A DNA stretch of 64,000 bases from Cymodocea nodosa (GCA_036874045.1 JAZBRI010000011.1:3906001-3970000); one strand, 5' to 3'; positions 38,072 through 50,224 are shown, numbered from the stretch's first letter. Translations and numbers: made by a program. The notes: generated by a model from the sequence alone, not told the origin.

Positions 38072-40322
38072 TGTTTGCGTTTTCCCAGCACTACACCAGA
38101 AAAACTTGGATTTGTTACTTCTATTTTTACTTAGTTAATTTATCTTTATGCCTATTCCTTGTTTTAGAAGTAAATAAACAACCTTTAATACAATTTAGAT
38201 ATTAATTCCAATTTGTACTTTAACTGCAAGTGCACAGTGTCTATTGTATTAGTGTGCAAGTACAGGTCGATCCCACGGGGAATTGCTTAAAAGTTCAGAA
38301 CTGTCCATTTGTTAATAATCAAATTTATATATTCAATAAGCTCTCTATTGAATTACAGTTAACTCAATAGATAAAGTTCGTTGAGTTATGGCTAACTCGA
38401 CGGACTAACCTCGTGGACTAAAGTTAACTCCACAAGCCTGTCTTTTCTTTTTAATACTATTATTTACAGATGAATTTGGCCAACCATTGGGCGATTCCAC
38501 AGATTGTAAATAACATTAATTAAGCTCTTTAATGTTAGTAAACATTGGATTTATCATTAAACAATACTAACATTCAGATAATTCAAACAGTAACCATTAA
38601 AATCTTTAAGTCTTTTGAACGAACCAATTTCAGTAAACTATAAAACTAAAACAAACATAAAACAATCACACACTAACAAAGATAACATTAATCACAATAC
38701 AACACAAACAATACAACACTCAAATACAACCTACAAACATAGATAAATTGTTTTTGGTATTTTTGTTTTAATATGAACATGGAATGGGGCGAAAGGTGAA
38801 ATGTAAAGTAATCTCACTCGACAGTAAATACTTCTGACACTACTTGCAACGCGATTACACCACTGAAAATTAAACCACTTACAATTCTGTCTCCTCTCCC
38901 TATAGAATCGCGAGTCCAGAATTGCAAGATAATCTTCTCTTCGGCATATAGGCATCAACCCGAAGCCAAGGCTAAAAGCTTTACGATCTCCTGAAATATG
39001 AGTCAACGCTTGGTGGAAATGGCTTCCCTTCCCGCGATGCGATCACTCCTCATAGTTGTTGTCAAGCATTGTGTTTGGCTCGGAATCGACTTGACATCAA
39101 GAAAGTATTCTCACAGACCTCCGATGGTTGGTGATTACGGTGGATATGGTGGTGGTAACGATGGTTGGTATGATAGTTCGGAGAATCGCCGATACTGTCT
39201 GTAGAAAGCTTGGTGCTCCTCCTCTGTATACACTGCCCGTCCATCGATCACACATTGGATTTCTTTTTATTCTTTTCTTTTATATTTCTTTAGTAGTGAT
39301 TTCTTCTGCTTGAATGATCGGTTGGATTTCCTTCATTCATATCAACGATGATGATTTCTTCTTCCTGCGCAATACATGCAATTGTGGTTTTTCTTCCAAC
39401 TGTCTTGTTTTTGCAACCGCTATAGTGGTATATTAGAAAATAAATAGTCTGTGGAGTTACAGATAACTCAACGGACTTTCTTCGTTGATTTAACTATAAA
39501 ACACGAGCATAAATTTAACTATCCGATGCTCAGGTGCATTTCGGATACTTATAAACTTAATTATCCGATGCTCAGATGCATTTTGGATAGTTATAAACTT
39601 AACTATCCGATGCTCAGATGCATTTCGGATAGTTACAGCTAACTCACCAATATATAACTTAAGTAAATCTACCAGATCTCGACACATGTCAACGGTAGTT
39701 TAATAATAAAATACCCATTTCGGAGAGTTACAGGTCTAACTATCCGATGTTCAGATGCATTTTAGATAGTTACAGCTAACTCACTTAAAATCCACTTAAG
39801 TCACTTTACCAGAACATGACACGTGTCCATAGCTATTTTATAAAATAAAAAGAGATTTCGGAGGGTTACAAGTATAACTATCCGTTGCCCAGCTACAATT
39901 TCAGATAGTTAGAGATGACTCACTGAAAGTTTACTTAAGTCATGCATTATGGTTTCGACATGTGTACTTCTAGAAATAATAAAATATTCTTTCAAAACAT
40001 AACTGTTCGACAATATAAACATAACTATCCAACATATTCAATCTGTTAAACATAACTATCTGAAATATATTCGGTATGTTAAACATAACTGTCCGAAATA
40101 TCAGAAAATTCGGAAACTTAAGAATTTCACAGCCTGCAACTTACCGATAGTTCAGAAATGTACTAAATTGACATTAATTCCTCAAAATTAAACAAATTCT
40201 TCAATTAAAGCATATAATAGTGCAATTATAACATAATGGCTTAATTGTCATATGATAAGCTAAATATTATGCAATTAACCATCATTTAACCGTTAATAAT
40301 ATGCACTTTTTCATTCTAAACA
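38072..40322 (-). repeat. 5' LTR of C
   Basis: The LTR is 2251 bp, TG..CA, full length. From its right (U3) end it carries words of the type ACTTAAGTCA followed by ACACGTGT (39790-39830), three 42-bp tandem units (39517-39642) and GTTGAGTTA hairpins (38345-38440, 39450-39490). It pairs with 24114-25306 and with the split D LTR. Confidence 0.92.
39517..39642. repeat. Three 42-bp tandem hairpin units in C LTR
   Basis: Units at 39517-39558, 39559-39600 and 39601-39642 each begin AACTATCCGATGCTCAG and contain the inverse arm TCGGATAGTT. Each unit can therefore fold as a hairpin. As 42 is a multiple of three, the repeat also makes a meaningless periodic ORF. Confidence 0.92.
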
Positions 40323-41916
40323 AGCTGCAATGAAAGATTCAGAAGCTGGTCTTTGGATGTATGCTATAGAGGAGGAACTCCAATCTCTCCATAAGAACAA
40401 GACTTGGGAACTAGTGAAACGTCCAAAGAACACAAATATTGTTGGTTGCAAATGAGTCTATAAGAAGAAGATTGGGACTCAAGGCAACGCAGGTGTGCAG
40501 CACAAGGCAAGATTAGTCACCAAAGGTTATTCACAGTGAGAAGGAGTTGACTTCAATGAGGTATTTGCTCTTGTTGTATGTCATACATCTATTAGAATTT
40601 TGTTATCCATTGCTTCAGCACAGAATTTAGAATTGGAACAACTAGATATAAAGATGGCCTTCTTGCATGGTGAGTTGGAAGAAAATATTTGGATGGAACA
40701 ACCAACAAGGTTTGTGGTGAAAGGTAAATCTGATTGGGTGTGCAAATTAAATAAGTCCTTGTGTGGACTTAAACAGTCACCACGCCAATGGTACAAAAGG
40801 TTTGATGCCTTTATAGTTAAAGTTGGTTTTAGACGCAGCAACTATGATTCATGTGTATATGTTAAAACTCTTGATAAGAGTACACATGTTTATTTGTTAT
40901 TGTATGTTGATGATATTCTTATAGCTATGAAGAATATCGAAGTGATATAGGAGTTGAAGGACACATTAAAATCAGAATTTGATATGAAGGATCTTGGTCC
41001 AGCTAGCAGAATTCTTGGAATGGAGATTAGTCGTGAAAGAAATTCTGGTAAGCTGTTTTTGAATCAATAGAAGTATATTGAGAAAATCCTTAGCAGATTT
41101 GGTATGGCTTCATGCAAAGCCATTAGCACGCCTTTTGACAGAAATGTCAAATTGTCATCTGCGATGTGTCCACAAACTGATTTTGAAAAGCTTGATATGC
41201 AGCAAGTTTCTTATGCATAGGCAGTTGGAAGTCCTATGTATGCTATGGTATGCACTAGGCCTAATCTGGCATATCCTTTGAGTGTTGTTAGTAGGTTCAT
41301 GTCCAATCCGGGCAGGGAACATTGGAAAGTAGTTAAAATGATATTCAGATATTTGAAAGGAACTCCAAGTGTTGGCTTGATGTATGCAGCAGATTAGGGT
41401 TGTACTATGGCTGGTTATACAGACTCAGACTATGTAGGTGATGTTGACAGAAGGAGATCATTATCTAGTTATGTCTTTACATTTGCAGGTTCTATTGTGA
41501 GTTGGAAATCAACTCTTCAGCCTACGGTATCTCTGTCCACAACTGAGGCTGAATATGTGGCTATGACAGAAGCTGCAAAGGAAGGGATTTGGTTGAAAGG
41601 CTTACTTGGAGACTTTGGTTGGCACATTGATAAAGCTGATATCTTCTATGTTAAGTATCAAAGATAATGCCTTTTATGATAGAACTAAACATATTGATGT
41701 TAAGTATTACTTCCTCAGGAATGAAGATAGGATAAAGATTATGAAGGTCAACACAAAGGACAATCCGACTGATATGTTTACAAAGGGCGTTGTTAAAAGC
41801 AAGTTCAAGCATTGCTTGGACTTACTCAACGTCTATTGCTGCTACTGACCCAAGTTGGGTCTTGGTGATCCATCACCTGTTCATGGTGAAGATTGATGAA
41901 AGACAAGGTGGAGATT

Positions 41917-42284
41917 TGTAATGCGTGTGTCTTCCATCAAGTATATGTATGTGTCATTGAATATGATTGTATTTCTTTGATAATTTGTATAGGGGCAAAC
42001 TTGTCTTTTGGGTATCACCAACCGTTGCCCCTATATATGTAAGGGGTCATCCACGTCCAAGGGATGCCATGCCAAACCTTGATTTTGTTCTCCCCCTTCT
42101 TTGTACCAACAACCATACAGCAAGGAATCACGATAGATTGATCACCCGTGGACGTACCTGTGTTGGGGAACCACGTAAATTTGTTGTTCTTCTAATTCTC
42201 CAATCGCAATCCTCTATTCCACGCAGATCTCTTCTCCACGCCACCCCTAGATGCTCCACGTTTGTTTGATCTTTTCGCACAACA
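41917..42284 (+). repeat. 3' LTR of B
   Basis: Starts TGTAATGCGTGTGTCTTCCA and ends CGCACAACA. A purine-rich tract (AGACAAGGTGGAGATT, 41901-41916) lies directly before it, as expected for plus-strand priming. Confidence 0.93.
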
Positions 42285-44250
42285 AACTCCTTATGAGATA
42301 TGGTATAACAGGGTTCCCAAAATAAGTTATTTAAAACCCTTTGGTTGTAAGTGTTTTATTTTAAACACTAAGGAACGAAGAGACAAATTTAAAGCCAAAT
42401 CAGAAGGTATTTTTGTTGGTTATTCCATTAGAAGTAAAGCATATAGAGTTTATAATAAATCAACAAAAACCATTGAGGAAACCCTACATGTAAAATTTCA
42501 TGAAAATTCTCATTTGGATGTTAGACATGCTGAAAACTTTGATTCAGAAATTCTCCCAGAAATGGTATCAAATGATGTTGACAGAGAAATTGAGAGATTA
42601 CTTGATGGAATAAGAAATATAAACTTAAATGATGAAAATTTAGAAGAAAATAATGTCATACCTATAGAAAATATGGAACAACATAGAAATTGGCGTTATG
42701 CTTCATCTCATCCTATCGATTAGATAATAGGTGATCCTAATCAAGGAGTTAGGACTAGGTCATCAGTAGTCAACATTTGTGGTGCTTATTCATTTGTTTC
42801 TTTACTAGAACCTAAGAAAATTGAAGATGCCTTAGAAGATGAATTTTGGTATTTAGCTATGCAAGATGAGCTAAATCAATTTATAAGAAATGAGGTATGG
42901 GATCTAGTTCCACCACTTGAAAATCAATCCATAATAAGAACAAGGTGGGTATTTAGAAACAAAGTAGATCAAGATGGACATATAGTTAAAAATAAAGCTA
43001 GATTAGTTGCTCAAGGTTATAAGCAAGAGGAAGGAATTGACTATGATGAAACATTTGCTCCTGTTGCTAGACTAGAATCAATACAAATTTTGTTAACTTA
43101 TGCTTGTTATATGAATTTCAAATTATATCAAATGGATGTTAAGACTACTTTTTTAAATGGATATATAAAAGAAGTGTATGTAAAACAACCTCCAGGTTTT
43201 GAAGATTCAAAACATCCTGAGTATGTTTATAAGCTTAAGAAGGCACTATATGGCCTTAAATAAGCTCTTAGATCTTGGTATGAGAGATTATCTAAATTCC
43301 TTATGGAAAAAGGGTATTCTATGGGAAAGGCAGATCACACTCTTTTTATCAAGAAGATCGAAAAAGATATATTGGTAGTTCAAATCTATGTAGATGACAT
43401 CATATTTGGAGCAACAAATGATAAATTAGTTGAGTCCTTTTCGAAAGACATGACTAAAAATATACTCAAAATTTATTAAAGAGGTTTGGTTTAGATAACA
43501 CTAAAACAAAGAATATACCAATGAGTACTATCACCAAGTTGGATGAAGATGACTCTGGAAAAATTGTAGATGTAAAACAATATAGAAGTATGATTGGTTC
43601 ATTACTTTATTTAACAGCTAGCCGACCAGATATTATGTTTAGTGTGTGTACTTGTGCTAGATATCAATCTAATCCTAAGGAATCACACTTACTTGCTGTT
43701 AAATGAATTTTTAAATATCTATTAGGAACCATCAATTTCGGATTGTTTTACTTTAAACATAGTTCTTTAAACTTAGTAGGTTATAGTGATGCTAATTTCG
43801 TAGGATGTAAGTCTGAAAGAAAAAGCTCCAGTGGCACTTGTCAATTGTTAGGTAATTCTTTAGTGTCATGGTTCAGCAAAAAGTAAAATTATGTAGCATT
43901 ATCTACAACTGAAGCTGAATATATAGCTATCGCACTTTGGTGTGCTCAAATCCTGTGGATTAGACAAACTTTAAAAGATTTTAATTTAGACTATGAACCA
44001 ACTAAGATTTTCTGTGATAGTAGTTCTGCAATAAGTTTATCTAAAAATCCTGTCTTGCATTCATGAGCAAAACATATAGAAGTTCGACATCATTTTCTAA
44101 GAGATAATGTTATAAAAGAAAAATAGTATTAAATTTTGTTCCTACCACAGAACTATTAGCAAATCTATTTACAAAACCTTTAGATGAAAATACATTTTCA
44201 AAATTATAATTAGAACTTGGTATATCTAGGTTATCTGATATTTAAATGGT

Positions 44251-46077
44251 CCTGCTCATTGCTTTTTGGTTTGTTATAAAGGTAGTTTTAGAATTTAATT
44301 TCTTTATTATACAAAAAAACAAAAAAAAAATCTATTTTTGAATTACGATTTTCTGGTAGTTAAGAATTTATGAAATTTTGATTTTTATTGAAGTCAATTT
44401 ATTTAAGAAAAATTCAGAAAAGGTTACTTAAGGAAAGTTAAATTGATTCAATGTGAGTGCCAACTATATTTTTGTTACTTATGTATATGCTATTATAGAG
44501 ATTTTAACAGGAAAATACATAGAAAGTATGTACTTTTTATTAAAGGAAAGTTATTAACATTCTGTTAGAAAAGTTAAGTCTTGCGGTTGCCTCTAATTTA
44601 TATCTACTACTTTATTTCTTTTTTGTCTGCAATTACTTGAGTAATTAAGTATGTTAGGGGATCTTAAACCATAGTCACTTAAACCAACTGGTTTGGGATG
44701 TGCTGACTAAAAACTCATTTTGCAAGTAATTTAGATTACAATTAAAAATTAAAAAAAAAAAGGAAAAAGGGGCAATGTACTCAAGCTTAATTTATCTTTC
44801 AAGGTGTTATAACAATCCTACCATAATCTGTGTATATAATTCTTGTTTTTTTCTTGTTATTATCTACTCTTTACACATAATGTATGATATTTTTTGTCTT
44901 AAGTTTGTGTACTCATTATTGAATTCTTTTAAGTTTCTGAAGGTATATCTTTATGAATTATCTTTTGTAAACTGAATAAGATAAAAGCCAGAAAGTCTAA
45001 ATTATTAAATCTACTGCTTCTTTCTGTATTTAATTCATATTTAAAAAAAAAAAAATTTAGAGAGACTCAAATCTATTTAAGGCTTAGCATCCTTTTTAAG
45101 TAAGCTATTTGACCTTTTAAAGCCAAATCTATTTAGGGCTTGGCAACCTAGTTTAAGTACGTCATAGATTCTTTAAACTACGTTTATGTAGGGAGAGCAA
45201 TTTCTCGTATAATAATTCATCTCTTATGAACTATTATATGTTTTCATGAAAGAATGTTCATAATTTCATGAAATACACTTTAATTAAGTACATTTCTGAA
45301 CTGTCGGTGACTTGTAGGTTTTTTAATTCTTAAGTATCCGAATTTTCTATTGTTTCACCAAGTTATATTGCAAGTATCAAATAGTTGTGTTTTAAATGAT
45401 CAATAGAATATTTTATTATTTGTTGAAGTACACGTGTCAAAGCTTAAATGCATATCTTAAGTGAATGTTCGGTAAGTTATCTGGTAACTCTCTGAAATGC
45501 ATCTGAGCATCGAATAGTTGGGTTTATAAGTATCCGAAAATATCTGAACACCTTAAGTTAGAATTATGCACGTGTTGAATTTCATTGCTTTATAATGTCT
45601 CAGTTGAAATTCGAACAGTTATGTTTAACTCTTCAACTTTCACACCTATTCATTCGAGAAACCCGAATAGTTAACTTAATATTATTATATTTTTTGAAAG
45701 ACTTAATCTCTAACAATAACTATTCATGTTTGTCGTATAGTTATGTGCTTTACTGCTTACGAAACTCGAATAGTTATCATAAGTCTTCGAGTTTTCTCAC
45801 TTTTCACTTAGCCTGAAGTTATTTTCTTTATACGAATAGTTACGCTAAGTATTCTACAATTGTTGGTTGTAAAACTTGTACAGTTATTGCAAGCACTCGA
45901 GTTATTTATCGGTAAGAGATCTTATATTTATGATTTCAATGATTGAATCCGTTTATAAACTCGAAGAGTTATAAATGTTTTACTAACAACCTTTCGTGTT
46001 TCTACCTTGGTAAAACCCTAGCTTCACAATCTTTACTTCTACTAATTTCTACAGTGCAAAGTGAAGATTAATCGACA
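44251..46077 (+). other. Spacer in A between pol and ORFX, with gypsy-LTR-like part
   Basis: From 44251 to about 45220 the DNA is AT-rich with no ORF supported. From about 45240 to 45590 it is similar to the plus-strand gypsy LTR G (58600-58960): ATTCTTAAGTATCCGAATTT, TTATATTGCA, TTATGCACGTGTTGAATTT. It also contains ATGCATCTGAGCATCG, the complement of the 42-bp unit of the C LTR. About 45600-45970 has more ATAGTTA-type half hairpins. It may be a captured LTR fragment acting upstream of the accessory ORF. Confidence 0.6.
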
Positions 46078-48681
46078 ATGTTAGGACGTGGAAGAGGACG
46101 TGGTAGAATGACAAAAGTGCAGAAAAGAGAGCTGGAAATTTAGAAAATACAAAGTGAAATCAACGAAATCTACTCTAGGTACACTTTTTCAAACGATGTA
46201 CTACACAAAATAAGAAAACCTATTCAAGATGAGAAAAATTTCTATTGGAAATTTATTCGAAATTATGCTGAAACACAGTTTAGACTAAAACAGACTGAAC
46301 TTTCCGCATTGCATTTATGGAAAAGAAATTTACAACCTAACCCTATGGTTGTAAGTTCTGGACATGTACCAGAGACATCCGTACAGTCTATCACCTACTA
46401 TGGAAAGAAGTGGGGACCAATGAACGAAAATGCAAACAAGGAATTACAATCCTTGTATTCCCAACATTATTTTCCCCCAACTGTTTTAGATGACATTCAA
46501 TAGTACACAAATGAATAGAAAACTGCCATTAGCAAAATGGGCTTTCGAAGTGAAGGACAAAGAGTTTATCAACTCAAAATGGCAGAGGTGGAGAGCTTAA
46601 AACTCTATATTCCATTATTACCACCTAGGCATCATGGTGAAGGACCATCAAGACCCCAGGTGCCTTTAATAGGAGAAATTAAGACAATTTTAGAACCTCC
46701 TGAACAACTTGAAACACTGCAGACATATAGTTGGAAAAAGAAAAAGACAATTGAATATTTTGGACTAACTACAAGTGTACAAGGAATATTGCAGCAAAAA
46801 GAAGAATCAGTGAAAAATGGAAAACTATGCTCCATTGCAGAAGCTAGACAGACATTTATGTCAGGAATCCTAGCAGATGTGAACAATATTGGATTACAAG
46901 CATACACTCTAAGGTATTGTGTCACATTAGTGCATAATGTATCTTTTAATACAATGGAGAGTTTTTCACATCATACTACAAGCACACATTCTTTTCCTAC
47001 GGAAAAAAGCATGTAGGAAATTTTGATGATACATATACAGATGATATCTAATTTGATGATATTTTGATGACATAGACACTAAGTCTATGAATTTTGAAGA
47101 TATTTCATCTGAAGAGGAATGTACAGATATTCTTCCTCTTACTGTATCTCGAATAGAGACTTTTGAATTTTGGTACAGTTGCTTATACTACACTTTCTAT
47201 ATATGGTTATGTTTGTTACAATATATCGTATACTTGTTGATAAATGTATATAATCAACAACATACATAGTTACAAATAGAATATGATACTACCAATGTCT
47301 CACATATACAAATTTTAGAAATACAAGATGATTCTATTCCATAGACAGATATAGAACATTCTTTCGTACAGAGACAGTTGTATAAATCAAATATAGATAT
47401 ACATGTTGCTGATATACAGATTATTACAAAGACTGTTGCTAATGAATTATTTCCAGAAGAACACATACAAGAATTTCAGCAGATTATTAATACAACAATA
47501 CCAGATACTTCAGACATTTATAATAGTTTTGATGGCAATTGCACCAGTTCTGAAAGATCTGCAAATTTAGATGCTGCTGGTAATTTGAAACAAGTCCTAT
47601 TTCAGAACATCATGATAGGAAAATACCTAATCCTGAACAGAGTTTAGATGAAAATACACTATTATGGTTCAAAAATAATTCCTGTTATGACAAATTTCAG
47701 ACATATAAAACTTTTACAGTTTTATATTCAAGACCAGTTAAGTTTGAAAGGATGGCACACATACGAGAACTATTTGACTTTCAAGGCTTGTTGACTCTAC
47801 TTCCACAATAGCTAGGCCATCTTGCTATACCCAAACTTATTAGTTGTTTTTACTCAAACTTAATAGTGGAAGAAGGTATTCCTGTTTCTAATATACAAGA
47901 CAATGACATATATTTAACTCCCGATTTACTTCATCTGGTACTTGGTTTGAAAAATGAAGGAGTTAAATTATCAGAAAGAAAACAGGTTTATCGATTGGGA
48001 TGAGACATTACAAGTTTAGCCAAAGATCCAACTACCAACAAACCATTGACAATACTAAATGACTTAAATGGCCAAGCACGTTTTATTGCAAAAATATTGC
48101 ATGTTACATTGTTTCAGAGGTTTGGTCATGGGGCAGAAGTTGACAGATGTTGTCTTTATGCTACATATGCATTAATAAACCATATATAGGTGAACTGGTA
48201 TGATATTTTTGTTTCTCATATCTTACATTTGCAGAGTAAATTATTTTATGGCGATACAATTTTGAGAATTGTGGTAAGTCAAACAGATATTACACCTTTG
48301 CCACAGAAAAGATTAAAGTCAAGATCTTTCTCTGCAAAGAAACTCCAAAAATACTAGGAAGTAGATACACTTGTCTTCAGACAACAACAACAACAGGATC
48401 GGCAAACATAGTCACAGCAGCAATAGCAACAATCCACACAATTTACAGAAACATAGCAACATACAGATATACATACAAATATACAACAAGGTATACATAC
48501 AAAAATACATACAGGTATAGATACAGACATACATACTGAATTTTTACAGCAACCATCACACGTTTCTCAAAATGATTTAGATCAAGCATTACTTGATCAG
48601 ATAAACAGAGTTAGTAAAGAAATTGCAAAGAAAATTTCAGATACTCTAATTGATATTTTTCGAAGACAAAGAGGCTTGTGA
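46078..48681 (+). pseudogene. ORFX homologue of Sirevirus A
   Basis: The ATG at 46078 starts MLGRGRGRGRMTKVQKRELE. The region spans 2604 bases with two compensating frame changes (about 47020-47080 and 47600-47645). Middle part: an acidic stretch (FEDISSEEECTDILP) and a hydrophobic segment of about 27 residues at 47168-47251 that could cross a membrane. The C-terminal domain reads VLYSRPVKFERMAHIRELFDF, LISCFYSNLIVEEG, LLHLVLGLKNEGVKL, NGQARFIAKILHVTLFQRFGHG, TYALINH, VNWYDIFVSHIL and SKLFYGDTILRIV, block by block like ORFX of C and D. A Gln-rich tail with IHT repeats follows. Stops are mostly TAG at Gln positions. Sireviruses often have an extra ORF here, usually called env-like; the function of this one is unknown. 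Confidence 0.8.
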
Positions 48682-48899
48682 TTATACAAATTATGTATTA
48701 TATGATTTATTTTTTGTAATTTGTAACCAAAACTATTATGTCAACTGTTTATTGATTTTAATGTTACGTGATTATTTTTCACAGTTTATGTTTAAACAGT
48801 TTACGCTTAATCCATAAATTTTATGTATGTTTGAAACTATCATTTTGATTAATATATACTTAGTAAGATTTCCTTCCTTACATTTAACTTACTTAACTT

Positions 48900-49005
48900 C
48901 CTAAAGGGGGAGAAAATAGTTTGTTTACTTTTTTATAATGCCAAAAAGGGGGAGATATAAATTATGTGACTTATTAGGTTTTGACATCATCAAAAAAGGG
49001 GAGAT
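48900..49005 (+). other. Three polypurine tracts of A
   Basis: AAAGGGGGAGAAAA (about 48903), AAAAAGGGGGAGATA (about 48943) and AAAAAAGGGGAGAT (about 48992) stand in series before the 3' LTR. Repeated polypurine tracts are a known Sirevirus trait; the last one adjoins the LTR. Confidence 0.85.
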
Positions 49006-50224
49006 TGTTAGGTATTTAATTTTGATGATATATGCTTTATTAACACTTTTAAATAAGTCTACATAATATTCTCTAAGTATATTTCTCTAAGTATAATAGT
49101 TAACAGATTATCAGAAAGTTTCATTTTTATGTCAGATAAATTAAAGATTTCCAAAGAGTTAGATTTGCAATAGTTAAACTTTCAGATAGTTAACGTTTCA
49201 TTTTTGTCGAATAGTTTATGTTAAAAACTCGTATAGTTAAGTTATCTACATGTGTGTTTTTAATGTTTTAAGTTGTCACGTGTTTTCCATGTGCGTTCGG
49301 TAATGAAAATTGAATAGTTAGATAACTGTTCGAATTTTTATATGCATAGATAGATAACTGCTCGAGTTTTATAAAAGGACTAACGAACAGATAAATTTCT
49401 CTTTAGTCACGTGTTTTGCAGGTGCAAAAACTCAAAGAGTTAAAGGATAAATGTACGAGTTTTTATAGGACTTAAATGATAAGTGTTCGACTAAATCGAA
49501 GACTTAGAAGATATTCTACAAGACTCCAGGAAGATAAAGTTTCAGTGAATCTACAAAGTGGAGATCGTGGAAATTCAAAATGTTAGTGGAGAAAGTGGAA
49601 ATTCAAATAGAAAGTAATTTGGATTAAAGAAAAAATTAGTACGTGGATTATGGATTATGGATTGTGGATTAAGTGGATGAACACACTGAACGTGAAAGAC
49701 AATAGAGTTCGACTACTAATAGAGAGTACGAGCTACATTACAACAAAAGATCCCAATCTCAAAAACCAAGTCGGAATATTCAATTTGGATCCCTAACTGA
49801 AAAGTTAAGTTTGAATATTCATATTCTGAAAAATTCTCCAACATCAGAAGAAGTTTGAAATTCCAAGCAATTTCAGAAAAGGAGCTGCAAAGGTAAGAAG
49901 TCTGGAAATTCGACAACTGGAGAAGAAGAGATATAGAAGCTGAGTAAAGAGAAAGAAAGAAGTTGTGTGCATAAAGATCAGGTTTTATACAATTCAAAAT
50001 TAGTTTTGAATAAGAGCTTTGTTTTTCTATTTTAATTGTATATCGAACATTACTGTATCAAAACCTTTAAGAAGGGAATTGAGTTGAAAAGATATTGTAA
50101 ATTCTATTTTTAAATAAAGAATAGAATTTCATTTACGAGTGTTTTGTGCTCTTGTTTTATTTGCTAGTATTTAATTATTAAAGACACAATTCACCCCCCC
50201 TCTTGTGATACAAACGATCCTACA
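49006..50224 (+). repeat. 3' LTR of A
   Basis: Starts TGTTAGGTATTTAATTTTGA and ends CGATCCTACA. It matches the 5' LTR throughout with scattered, mostly transition differences and small indels, followed by target duplicate TCTAT. Confidence 0.93.

Larger units (their letters stand above)
24114..40322 (-). mobile_element. C: Athila-like Ty3/gypsy retrotransposon with F-box ORF
   Basis: C is inserted in B with the exact duplication AGCTG at 24109-24113 and 40323-40327, and is read on the minus strand. In element order: 5' LTR (40322-38072), tRNA-Asp primer site (38064-38047), one long ORF with zinc-finger-like motif, protease, RT, RNase H and integrase (37930-33285), ORFX (32740-30523), a capsid-type gag (29526-28178), an F-box ORF (27986-26848), a long non-coding 3' region and a deleted 3' LTR (25306-24114). 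It is the innermost and youngest insertion and has the longest intact frames. Confidence 0.93.
21718..41848 (+). pseudogene. B gag-pol polyprotein, interrupted by element C
   Basis: Coding parts are 21718-24113 and 40328-41848. In order: gag from ATG 21718 (NTSGLKIEKFDG), zinc knuckle CHYCKEKGHWKSHC at about 22408, protease IMDLGTSHHM (DLG for DSG), gag-pre-integrase MWHSRMGHLGQKG, integrase with YADCWGP, TDNGFEF and NGVAERLNR, RT with KARLVTKGYSQ, FLHGELEE and intact YVDDILIA, RNase H with [13 protein letters not shown], and a C-terminal DMFTKGVVKSKF. Frameshifts lie near 23754 and 41660. I read nine in-frame TAG (for example 21967, 22621, 22888, 40948, 41218), two TGA and no TAA. C breaks it between EA and AMKDSEAG, with AGCTG duplicated. 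Confidence 0.92.
20783..42284 (+). mobile_element. B: Ty1/copia retrotransposon inserted in A pol
   Basis: B has LTRs at 20783-21152 and 41917-42284 (about 370 bp, TG..CA) and the 5-bp duplication AACTC at 20778-20782 and 42285-42289. Removing it restores the reading frame of A integrase. Internally there is a primer site, gag, protease, integrase, RT and RNase H. Element C is inserted at 24114-40322. Without C it is about 5.3 kb, a normal copia length. The gag start (KFDGKNSFSLWQIKMKALL) and short LTRs suggest a Tork/Tnt1-like lineage; that lineage call is tentative. Confidence 0.93.
19744..44250 (+). pseudogene. A pol (PR-IN-RT-RH), interrupted by element B
   Basis: Coding parts are 19744-20782 and 42290-44250. 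Protease has an intact WIMDSGTSNHM. The integrase zinc domain is damaged (LGR for LGH, CDVY for CDVC). The core has MDLFGP, SDHGTEF and NGIVECKNR, the three acidic residues in place. The reading stops at DKT where B inserts after AACTC and resumes with PYEIWYNR after the second AACTC. RT carries [22 protein letters not shown] and YVDDIIFGATN. About 100 bases after this motif are lost, joining DMTK to YTQNLLKRFG out of frame near 43455. RNase H (STTEAEY, FCDSSSAI) follows with TAG stops. Confidence 0.9.
16399..50224 (+). mobile_element. A: Sirevirus-type Ty1/copia retrotransposon with nested insertions
   Basis: A has two LTRs (16399-17610 and 49006-50224) of about 1.2 kb starting TGTTAGG and ending CCTACA. 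It is flanked by TCTAT at 16394-16398 and 50225-50229. Internally it has a primer site, a long gag with a coiled-coil tail, pol, a 1.8-kb LTR-like spacer, an accessory ORF homologous to the gypsy ORFX, and three polypurine tracts. Element B (with C inside) is inserted at 20783-42284. Without it, A is about 12.3 kb, long for copia but in the range of Sireviruses. The gag type, YVDDIIFGAT in RT and repeated polypurine tracts point to the Sirevirus lineage. Confidence 0.9.

Noticed and set aside
39451..39642. Small repeat protein or CRISPR-like array
   Set aside because: Three 42-bp units without unique spacers, in a plant LTR. The ORF is open only because 42 is divisible by three.
46078..48681. 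Envelope protein of Sirevirus A
   Set aside because: No signal peptide or typical envelope order is seen, and the C-terminal domain is homologous to ORFX of the gypsy elements. I call it an accessory ORF of unknown function.
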